Positions 27,367 through 34,260 of a stretch of DNA of 60,621 nt are shown in pieces; within the stretch, counting starts at the first letter, position 1; each line of letters begins with the position of its first letter. Position numbers and translations under genes: made by a program. The stretch comes from Deinococcus alpinitundrae (GTDB taxonomy: Bacteria > Deinococcota > Deinococci > Deinococcales > Deinococcaceae): contig NZ_WXZL01000022.1 in NCBI RefSeq assembly GCF_009982895.1, positions 1 through 60,621 of the forward strand. Direction: 5' to 3'. Under the pieces are notes generated by a model that saw only the letters and a list, made by a program, of their open reading frames with translations, had not been told where the DNA came from and did no database searches.

Positions 27367-30014
27367 AGTGCGCCCTGCTCAAGCATCTGAACGAAGCTCT
27401 GCACCACCACCGGATCGAAGTGGGTGCCCGCACTGTTCTGGATGTGCTCCAGTGCCCGCTCCCTGCTCCAGGCCTTCCGGTAGGGTCGGTCGCTGGTCAG
27501 CGCGTCGTAGACGTCGACCACCGCGAACGCTCTGGCGACCAGGGGGATGGCCTCGCCCGAGAGACCGAGCGGGTAGCCGCTGCCATCCCACTTCTCGTGA
27601 TGGTGGTGCGGGATGTCCAGCGCCGGGCGCAGGAACTTGATCGGGGAGAGCAGGTCCACTGCATAGCTGGGGTGCCTTCTCATCTGCGCCCACTCCTCGT
27701 CGGTGAGTGGCCCCGGTTTGAGCAGCACCGCATCGGGCATCCCCATCTTGCCGATGTCGTGCAGCAGTGCGCCTCGGCGCACATTCACCAGCTGCTCCAA
27801 TGGGATCGCCAACTGCCGACACAGCGCTACCGCCATCCCGGTGACCCGTCTGGAGTGCCCTTCGGTCTCCTTATCCCGCAGGTCTAGTGCCTGCGCCCAG
27901 CCCTCGATGGTCTCGTCGTAGGCTAGCCGCAGCTCCAGGTTCTTGTGCTTCAGTTCCGCGAAGAGCTGAGCATTGTCGACCGCGATGGCTGCCTGAGCGG
28001 TCAGCATCTCGAAGGTCTCCAGCCACGCTGCCGATTGATGGAACGGTTCCCGGTGCAGCACCTCAATCACACCCAGGACCTCGCCCTTGATCACCAGCGG
28101 CGCGCCGTAGTAGGCCATCAGCCGCTCCCTGTTCAGCACTTCACGCCAGGCCGCTGGGACGTTAGGATCTTTCACGTCCGACACGCTGAGCGGGTGACGG
28201 TTCAGCGCGACCTGACCAGCCAGTCCTGCACCAAGCTTCACGGTAGTGCCCTGCAGAACAGTGGCGCCGAACCCGCGGGTGCCGGCGTACTTGAGGCTCA
28301 GGCTGTGTGGGTCGAGGAGCAGCAACGTGACCGCGTCAGCTCCGAGCTGCTGCGCGACGTTGTCCAGGATCATGCCCAGGGTCACCGAGAGGTCCTGGCT
28401 CGAAGCGATGGCCTGATCGATCTTTCGCAGCCCGGTGACGTGGCGCAGTTGCGCCTCAAGGTGCTGGTTGAGGGTGCGAACCTGGCGTTCGGCCGCCTGC
28501 AGCGCGGTGATGTCATAGGTGATCCTGGCCACGCCGATCACCTTACCGGCCGCGTCCAGCACCGCCGAGACGGTGAGGATCACCGGAACCCGGCAGCCAT
28601 CTTTAGCGACGCGGACTGACTCAAAGGCTTCGATCCGCTCGCCTCGCACGACCCTGTTGAAGGCCTCGACACTCTCGGCATGTCGTTCAGGTGGGATGAT
28701 CAGGGTGATGGGCTGCCCGACAGCTTCAGCCGCCGTGTAGCCGTACAGCCGTTCGGCCCCGCCGTTCCACGAGCGGATGGTGTCGGTCAGGTCCACGCCG
28801 ACAATGGCGTTATAGCTGGCCTCAACGATGGCCGCCAGGAACGCCTGATCTTCTTCGGCCGCTTTGCGCTGGGTCACGTCGCGCGCGACACAGTACATCA
28901 ACGGGTCGTCAGACAGACTCACGGCCGCCCACTCCAACCACACCACGCTCCCGTTCTTGTGGAGGTAGCGGTTCTGGAAGCTGGTCGTGGCTTGCCCTGC
29001 GGTGATGCTGGCATCTTCCTGAGTGGTGATGGCTCGGTCATCCGGATGGACGAAGTCGAGGTACGTGCGGCCGATCAGCTCTTCAGGGGTGTAGCCGAGG
29101 ATCTGCTGGCAGGCCGCGCTCATCGTGACGAATCGCCCCTCGGCGTCGATCGAGTTGATCAGGTCGAGGGATAAGTCAAGCGTGCGTTGCAGCTCGGTGG
29201 CGGTCTGGCGGTGGCGCGCCTCGCTTTCCGCCAGGACCCGCTGTGACTGCTTCTCCGAGGTGATGTCACGAGCGAGGGTCACCACGCACACCTCTGCACC
29301 GATCGTCACCGGGACGACCGAGACGACCATGTCAGCCACCACTCCAGACTTCAGGCGGAAGTGCACCTCGCGGTTGAGAAACTTTCCCTGCTCCTGAAGC
29401 GTTCGCTCAGCGTCTTCCCGTTCCAATGGATCGGTCCAGAAGCCCAGATCAAGCGCGGTGCGCCCGATCACCTCCTCACGGCGGTAGCCGCTCTGCAGCA
29501 GAAACTCGGGGTTGACGTCGAGGTACTGGCCACTCCGGAGGTGGGAGACGACGATGGCGATTGGGGAAGCCTCAAAAACCCTGGAGAAGCGCTCCTCGCT
29601 CGCCCGCTGCTCTGCCTGGGCTTCCTCGCGGGCAGTGACGTCGTTCTGGAAGCCCAGGTAGTGCGTCAGGGTGCCGGACGCGTCGTGGACGGGACTGAGG
29701 GTCAGCTCGTTGTAGAACAGCGTGCCGTCCTTGCGGTAGTTGCGCAGAGTGACGGTCGTACTGCGCTCCTGGGCCATCGCTTGCCGGATCTTCTGTAAAC
29801 CAGGTTGGTCGCGGTCCTGGCCATGCATGAAGCGGGAGTTGCGCCCCAGGACCTCATCAGCCGCGTAGCCATTGAGTGCTTCGAAGGCCGGGTTGACGTA
29901 GACGATCGGGTGATCGTGCTGACGGGAGTCAGTGATAATGACCCCGACCGTACACGCGGCGAGGGCCTGACTCAGGAGCTCGGGGTCTGGTACAGGCGTG
30001 AGCCTGGGGGTCAT
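27363..30014 (-). CDS. LOV-like (Cys to Ser) PAS3-GAF-HD-GYP phosphodiesterase
   Basis: 883 residues, paralogous to the gene at 18370 but with one PAS domain fewer. The first domain is a clear LOV fold (GRNSRFMHG, NYRKD, GFQNDVT), yet the photoactive cysteine is Ser60, codon TCC at 29837-29835; TGC to TCC is one base. It cannot form the cysteinyl-flavin adduct. Three PAS domains, GAF, and HD-GYP (LLHDIGKMGMPD, HHHEKWDGSGYP) are intact. GAGGAGG precedes the ATG. It is the first gene of an operon with GAF-GGDEF and histidine kinase; an IS6 end lies 63 bp upstream. Confidence 0.92.
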   Translation of the reverse strand: MTPRLTPVPDPELLSQALAACTVGVIITDSRQHDHPIVYVNPAFEALNGYAADEVLGRNSRFMHGQDRDQPGLQKIRQAMAQERSTTVTLRNYRKDGTLFYNELTLSPVHDASGTLTHYLGFQNDVTAREEAQAEQRASEERFSRVFEASPIAIVVSHLRSGQYLDVNPEFLLQSGYRREEVIGRTALDLGFWTDPLEREDAERTLQEQGKFLNREVHFRLKSGVVADMVVSVVPVTIGAEVCVVTLARDITSEKQSQRVLAESEARHRQTATELQRTLDLSLDLINSIDAEGRFVTMSAACQQILGYTPEELIGRTYLDFVHPDDRAITTQEDASITAGQATTSFQNRYLHKNGSVVWLEWAAVSLSDDPLMYCVARDVTQRKAAEEDQAFLAAIVEASYNAIVGVDLTDTIRSWNGGAERLYGYTAAEAVGQPITLIIPPERHAESVEAFNRVVRGERIEAFESVRVAKDGCRVPVILTVSAVLDAAGKVIGVARITYDITALQAAERQVRTLNQHLEAQLRHVTGLRKIDQAIASSQDLSVTLGMILDNVAQQLGADAVTLLLLDPHSLSLKYAGTRGFGATVLQGTTVKLGAGLAGQVALNRHPLSVSDVKDPNVPAAWREVLNRERLMAYYGAPLVIKGEVLGVIEVLHREPFHQSAAWLETFEMLTAQAAIAVDNAQLFAELKHKNLELRLAYDETIEGWAQALDLRDKETEGHSRRVTGMAVALCRQLAIPLEQLVNVRRGALLHDIGKMGMPDAVLLKPGPLTDEEWAQMRRHPSYAVDLLSPIKFLRPALDIPHHHHEKWDGSGYPLGLSGEAIPLVARAFAVVDVYDALTSDRPYRKAWSRERALEHIQNSAGTHFDPVVVQSFVQMLEQGAL

Positions 30015-30113
30015 GGCAGCCTCCTCGATGGCCTCTCCAGCGTAGTGCAGGGTAAGTCACTTGTAACTCTCGTGAGGGTTGTGTTGCCTTAACTTGCCCC
30101 ACGGCAAATGGAA

Positions 30114-30149
30114 GGCAGGGGTGGACTGAGCTTCAGTCCACCCCTGCCG
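30114..30149 (-). terminator. Long perfect hairpin inside the IS6 end
   Basis: GGCAGGGGTGGACTGA, a four-base centre, and the full complement, just after the transposase stop. A longer version sits in the IS6 remnant at 18211-18260. It probably ends transposase transcription and insulates the adjoining LOV gene. Confidence 0.65.
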
Positions 30150-30159
30150 CGACGGTTGC

Positions 30160-30832
30160 CTACGTCTGGAACGCTCGTTTCTGATGGCTTCTTCTCACAG
30201 CGGCGTAAACACTGGTGCGGGAATAATGGTGGAGATTGGTCATCTGAGTGTGCAAACTCAGGAATTCTTGAGCGCGTTTTCGTCGTCTGAATCCCTGCTG
30301 ACTTCACTCTTGTTGCCGTGTGGATCGATGTTCCTGCTCAATCAGATTGTTACAGCGGGTCTTGGAGATCACGTGATGGTGATCGACCTCAGCGAGGCTC
30401 GGGATCTCCCGGATGGCCGACCCGTCGCTGCGCAGTTGATCGGTGTGAATGACCTCTGGGACGTCATATTCACCGAGTAGCCTCGTCAGGAAGGTCTTTG
30501 CAGCTTCGGTGTTGCGATGCTGCTGAAGGAGAATATCGAGCACGAACCCGTACTCATCCACAGCCCTCCAGAGCCAGTGTCGAACCCCATCCACCGTCGT
30601 ACACACCTCGTCCAGATGCCACCGGGAACCCCGGCGGGGTTCCCGGTGGCGCAAGTCTTCCGCGAACAGAGGTCCGAATTTGATGCACCATTCGCGGAGG
30701 GTCTCGTGGCTGACCTCAACGCCGCGCTGGTGCAGCAATTCCTGGACGTCTCTGTAACTGAGGGGAAGCCCAGACAGCGTACTGGATGATCGTCATCGAA
30801 AAACGGTGGCGGTAGGGTTTCGGGTCAGTCAC
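30160..30832 (-). pseudogene. IS6-family transposase, broken by deletion and stop
   Basis: Starts GTG TDPKPYRHRFSMTIIQYAVW. About 11 bases of the usual LYHRFPLSYRD region are then missing and the frame shifts to YRDVQELLHQRGVEVSHETL. The core LDEVCTTVDGVRHWLWRAVDE and AAKTFLTRLL is clear. After NNLIEQEHRSTRQQE a TGA interrupts the frame, which then continues SQQGFRRRKRAQEFLSLH to the true end at 30160. It could not act without a helper copy. Confidence 0.8.
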
Positions 30833-30958
30833 GGCGGGTCAGCCTATCCCAATCCATTTAAGGCAACACAATCTCTTCATTGCATCTCATGGCGCGATTT
30901 TCACAGCCTGCAACTACCTGCAACGCGACATAACCTGCCACCCTCAGAACATGCTCTA

Positions 30959-31198
30959 ATGAATTACCATGAAATGGAAAAACTGTTCAAGATTTTGTTA
31001 TTTTTAAGCATTCCTACATTTATTATATCAAGTTTGGTAGCACTTTTTTCTTGCAGCTCGTATTGGCAAGGTTCCGCAGATATGGCTAATGAAATTGCTT
31101 GTAACGTGAGTTTGGCTGGAGTAGGGATTTCGGTCATTATCTTTCTTGTTTCATTGATGGCTGTGATAGACAATCTATTTACTAAAGGCCCTCCGTGA
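30959..31198 (+). CDS. Small membrane protein, unknown
   Basis: 79 residues in an AT-rich patch unlike the surroundings, a sign of recent transfer. Two strong hydrophobic helices (ILLFLSIPTFIISSLVALFS and VSLAGVGISVIIFLVSLMAV) flank a short loop containing CSSYWQGSADMANEIAC. No convincing ribosome binding site is visible. The stop codon lies inside a repeat element at 31195. Function unknown. Confidence 0.45.
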   Translation: MNYHEMEKLFKILLFLSIPTFIISSLVALFSCSSYWQGSADMANEIACNVSLAGVGISVIIFLVSLMAVIDNLFTKGPP

Positions 31199-31236
31199 CT
31201 ACTCAGGGCGAAAATCGGCTTTGTGCTGAGTAGTCA
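31195..31236. repeat. Inverted-repeat element copy 1
   Basis: TGACTACTCAG and its exact complement separated by 19 bases. The same arms with a different loop occur at 39533-39578. The stop codon of the small membrane ORF is part of it. There is no T-run, so it is not an obvious terminator. Confidence 0.6.
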
Positions 31237-31664
31237 TCCTGAAAAATCCTGAAGTTGAGATGCTGCCAGATTCTGACGGCCCGCTGCTAACAGATGCTAA
31301 GCCCACAGCTCGGCACGCTGGCAGGTTGTGGTAAGCAGTCACCACCCGGCCCCAAATACCCCCAAATGGCCCAAAACGCTATGCCCGGCACATAATCAGG
31401 CCTAAAACGGCCGTAAATCTGGCTCGGACACGGATATAACTCGGCAGCGTAGATACCCGAACACGCTGAACGCTGTCCTGCACGCATCTCTCAAAGTGTA
31501 TGTTCCATTCTTTCTGTTAGAAAACCTAAGATCTGCCAGGTTTAATCTGTAAGGCGAAAGTTACCATATGTAAAGGCATCTTCGAAGCACCCGCCGCTGC
31601 TCACCAGACGTCTTATGCGCCCGTTCTGGTACTTTAAACTGGAAAACTTGGTGTAATGTTGGTC
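31237..31664. other. Gene-poor stretch
   Basis: No convincing gene. It holds C/A-rich sequence (GGCCCCAAATACCCCC) of no type I recognise. The end (TAATGT at 31654) can serve as a leaderless promoter for the lipoprotein. Confidence 0.4.
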
Positions 31665-32138
31665 ATGCGCCTGCTGCTACTCTCGATACTTGCTGTCCTG
31701 TCCTTAAGTGCTTGCGGGGTTCTTCCAAGCCCCCTTGCCACCTCTAACAAGTCCGCTTCAACACTGAAGTCGGCTGCAAGCGCTTTAGTCATCAATGGGA
31801 AGACGCTCAGTCTCAAAGTTTCAGCTTGGACAAGTAACGGTGTAGGCATAAACCCCAATCCGTTTATCGTGCTTGTTAATGTAGAGAGTAGTGACGGTGC
31901 TGTACCAGCAGACATCATCCCGAAAAGGCTTTATATCATCAAGGGAGAGCAGGTGTGGGAGACAGGGTTTACCAATGAAAACCGTGGCCCTTATGCACCC
32001 CTCTCTGAGAAAGTCGCTCGTACATCCAATCGTTTCCCTGATGGTACAACTCTGAATTTCGCCGTTGATCTAGCGACACCGCAAGGCAAACAACTTCTGA
32101 GGGCAGCACGCGATCAAGTGATTACTTCACCTCAGTAG
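31665..32138 (+). CDS. Lipoprotein, unknown function
   Basis: 157 residues from the ATG at 31665, six bases after TAATGT, suggesting a leaderless transcript. Signal peptide with lipobox LSACG (MRLLLLSILAVLSLSACG), so lipid-anchored outside the cytoplasmic membrane. The mature part has beta-rich segments (LSLKVSAWTSNGVGINPNPF, FIVLVNVESSDG) recalling small immunoglobulin-like lipoproteins. The unknown gene at 32156 follows after 17 bases and is probably co-transcribed. Confidence 0.65.
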   Translation: MRLLLLSILAVLSLSACGVLPSPLATSNKSASTLKSAASALVINGKTLSLKVSAWTSNGVGINPNPFIVLVNVESSDGAVPADIIPKRLYIIKGEQVWETGFTNENRGPYAPLSEKVARTSNRFPDGTTLNFAVDLATPQGKQLLRAARDQVITSPQ

Positions 32139-32155
32139 CAACAAATGATGATTCA

Positions 32156-32659
32156 ATGAATTTATTAAGACATGACATCTCCTTAACAGGTCTCTTGCTA
32201 CTGTTGGTAGGTCGTAATAGTAATCCGGGCAATCCCGTAGGGGCAACCCTAACGAAGGCGAAAACTGCTGAGAGTGCTTTGAGGAGAATTATCGAAGGTC
32301 AATGGCACAGATTCCTAGATCAAATCATTAAATTTGCAGAAAAGACTGGATTGGATGAAAGAATTATCGATCAGATTAAGGCTACTCAGACTGAGACACA
32401 ATTCTCTAAAGCGGTAAAGGTGATGGGAGAGGCCATATCTCCTATATTGAAAATCAATGGACATAATCCCATTTCCCTAATGTACGCTGCTCTTAGTGAG
32501 GGAGTACACGATAAGTCTGATCAGGAATGTTTAGAGCTTGCTGTTGATGTACGTACTGTTATTTATAAATTGGCAGAAAGGCTTAATTTGGCCTTGCAAG
32601 AGCATGACGAACTTGATGCCGCCGTGAAAAGACTAGCCGCTAGAAATTCTAAAAATTAA
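32156..32659 (+). CDS. Unknown helical protein, possibly HEPN-like
   Basis: 167 residues, AT-rich, probably in an operon with the lipoprotein upstream. The first 20 residues are hydrophobic (SLTGLLLLLVG) and may be an anchor. The body is predicted mostly helical. The segment SLMYAALSEGVHDKSDQECL resembles a motif (LSEGIHELSEEECL) I associate with HEPN-like proteins of defence islands. This likeness is from memory and weak, and no Rx4-6H catalytic motif is evident. Confidence 0.5.
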   Translation: MNLLRHDISLTGLLLLLVGRNSNPGNPVGATLTKAKTAESALRRIIEGQWHRFLDQIIKFAEKTGLDERIIDQIKATQTETQFSKAVKVMGEAISPILKINGHNPISLMYAALSEGVHDKSDQECLELAVDVRTVIYKLAERLNLALQEHDELDAAVKRLAARNSKN

Positions 32660-32693
32660 AGTTATCAATCAAAAGCATGGGTGCGGAAGATAG

Positions 32694-33104
32694 TTACAAG
32701 TTAAAAAGAATAGGCGCGAAAAAAGTTGATATCCATACTTCCCCACAGATCTGACTTCCAAGACTCCATCTTCGTGGAGGGTGGAAGCGGTGTTCCTCAA
32801 TATAGTTCACCCCAGCTTGATCCAGTTGCCGCGCCAGCACGGTGCTGATACTCTCCTCGACCTCGGCTTGCTTCAACGCAGGCAACAGATCAGGCACCCG
32901 CGCCGCAAAGTGGGGGTGCTTTGCAATGTAGCCGCGGATCAGTTTGCTGTTTCTCAGACCCGAGCCTCCACCATGCCGTACGCCGCTCGATCTACACTGC
33001 GCTGCACGATTGATTTTTGATTTCACCTTGACCAGGGGCGCGTCTTCTCTAATGGCACGCCACACGCGAGGAGTGAAGCATTCAAGCATCCCTGGCCTGC
33101 TCAC
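32694..33104 (-). pseudogene. Fragment of a possible small endonuclease-like protein
   Basis: 136 codons ending shortly after QLDQAGVNYIEEHRFHPPRR. That resembles the start of conserved phage or plasmid proteins with REYRFHPTRRWRFDFA, a nuclease core segment in a VRR-NUC or VSR-like fold. Immediately after RRW the sequence diverges into an unrelated AT-rich tail, so the catalytic part has been cut off. The N-terminal portion may also be out of frame. Low certainty. Confidence 0.35.
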
Positions 33105-33194
33105 CCTCGGGTCAAGAGCACGCTGCCCGTCTTGAGACGCGGTGACGCAGCGGTTACGGCCCGATTTCTAAGCTCAGTGCAGGAGGAACAACCC

Positions 33195-33257
33195 ATGCAC
33201 AACGCCCTGTCTCAATCCACCCAAGGCTTTCAACTCGTCTTCCAGGTGCAGCCATGA
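33195..33257 (+). CDS. 20-residue leader ORF coupled to the globin gene
   Basis: MHNALSQSTQGFQLVFQVQP, preceded by AGGAGGAACAACCC, the strongest ribosome binding site nearby. Its stop overlaps the globin start as ATGA. The globin has only a weak AGGTG of its own inside this leader, so translation of the leader probably drives globin synthesis. A regulatory peptide role is possible but unproven. Confidence 0.5.
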   Translation: MHNALSQSTQGFQLVFQVQP

Positions 33258-33703
33258 ACGCCCACCAGGTTCAGCTGGTGCAGCATTCCTTCGCGCAGGT
33301 GCAGCCGATTGCCGAAATCGCCAGCGACCTGTTCTATGCCCGGTTGTTCGAGCTCGATCCTGCCCTCAAACCGCTCTTTCGGGGGAACATGCAGGCGCAG
33401 GGCCACAAGTTGATGATGATGCTGGGCGTGGCGGTGGCCAATCTCAACAAGCCCGAAGTGGTCATGCCGGCCCTGCAGCGGCTCGGTGAACGCCACGCGG
33501 GGTACGGGGTAACCGAGGCGCACTACGCCACGGTGGGCGAGGCGTTGCTGTGGACGCTGCAGGAAGGGTTGGGCGAGGCGTTCACGGCAGAAGTCCGGCT
33601 GGCCTGGGAAGCGGTGTACGGGCTTGTCGCTGAGACGATGCAGCAAGCTGCCCGGCGTATGACTGCACTGACCGAATCTCCGATTCGCAGTTCCCTGAGC
33701 TGA
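33254..33703 (+). CDS. Single-domain haemoglobin (Vitreoscilla type)
   Basis: 149 residues with the bacterial globin fold: FYARLFELDPALKPLF, the distal-side region MQAQGHKLMMMLG, and the proximal haem ligand His81 in ERHAGYGV, then YATVGEALLWTL and AWEAVYG. It lacks the reductase domain of flavohaemoglobins. The family binds O2 and NO and aids respiration or NO detoxification. The start overlaps the leader ORF. No FNR- or NsrR-like palindrome was found upstream. Confidence 0.9.
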   Translation: MNAHQVQLVQHSFAQVQPIAEIASDLFYARLFELDPALKPLFRGNMQAQGHKLMMMLGVAVANLNKPEVVMPALQRLGERHAGYGVTEAHYATVGEALLWTLQEGLGEAFTAEVRLAWEAVYGLVAETMQQAARRMTALTESPIRSSLS

Positions 33704-33720
33704 GGCGAGCGTAATGTCAA

Positions 33721-33760
33721 AGCGGCACACCTGAGATCGGGTGTGCCGCTCTTCTGCTTG
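33721..33760 (+). terminator. Terminator of the globin gene
   Basis: AGCGGCACACC (33721-33731) pairs with GGTGTGCCGCT (33740-33750), followed by CTTCTGCTT. It lies between convergent genes and may act both ways. Confidence 0.7.
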
Positions 33761-33772
33761 AGGAAACCGGAA

Positions 33773-34168
33773 TCAATTTCCGCCAATCAGCATGTTGACC
33801 CGGTCGCCGACAAAGAACAGCTCCACGACCATGAACGAGTGATTCTTGCCCTCAAAGTAAATTTCGGCACCCTTGAACACCGCATCGGTGCTGCCGATCT
33901 TCCTGTCGGTATTGTGGTAGCCCAGCTGGGTGAACAAGCTGCTGAGGTCCTGCTCGACGGCGGCAGGGGTACTCCACATCTCGGCCCAGCGCAGCAGTTT
34001 GCGGCCCTTACCAGGGTGTTTTTGCCACTGTTGCCAGGCGTAGCCGCATTCACGCACCAGCGATTTGGGCACGGCCACACGCCCATTGAACATCTTGTGT
34101 GGATCGGCGGCGCAGGCCCGTGCCCCCGATACGCCCAGGAGCATGACCAACAGACCAAGTACCTTCAC
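33773..34168 (-). CDS. Exported protein of unknown function
   Basis: 131 residues from a GTG at 34168, chosen because AAGGAGAA lies seven bases upstream. Signal peptide MKVLGLLVMLLGVSGARA, then a small mature domain with two Cys (ACAADPH and RECGYAW) that could form a disulphide. The C-terminal half is beta-rich (DAVFKGAEIYFEGKNHSFMV). I do not recognise it. It is convergent with the globin. Confidence 0.6.
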   Translation of the reverse strand: MKVLGLLVMLLGVSGARACAADPHKMFNGRVAVPKSLVRECGYAWQQWQKHPGKGRKLLRWAEMWSTPAAVEQDLSSLFTQLGYHNTDRKIGSTDAVFKGAEIYFEGKNHSFMVVELFFVGDRVNMLIGGN

Positions 34169-34196
34169 AGCATTCTCCTTGAATTCTGAATAGAAA

Positions 34197-34232
34197 GATA
34201 ACCCTACTCAACGAGGAAAGGGTAGGGTTATC
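34197..34232 (-). terminator. Terminator of the Ig-repeat lipoprotein gene
   Basis: GATAACCCTAC (34197-34207) and its exact complement GTAGGGTTATC (34222-34232), 29 bases after the lipoprotein stop on the minus strand. Confidence 0.65.
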
Positions 34233-34260
34233 CTGGTAAAAGAGGTCTCAGGGCGTAAAA

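Larger units (their letters stand above)
30077..30873 (-). mobile_element. IS6-family element, 797 bp, decayed
   Basis: Terminal repeats GGTTGTGTTGCCTTAA at 30077 and GATTGTGTTGCCTTAA on the other strand ending at 30873. Size fits the family. No 8-bp target duplication is seen, as often after IS6-mediated cointegrates. The transposase inside is broken twice. Confidence 0.8.
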
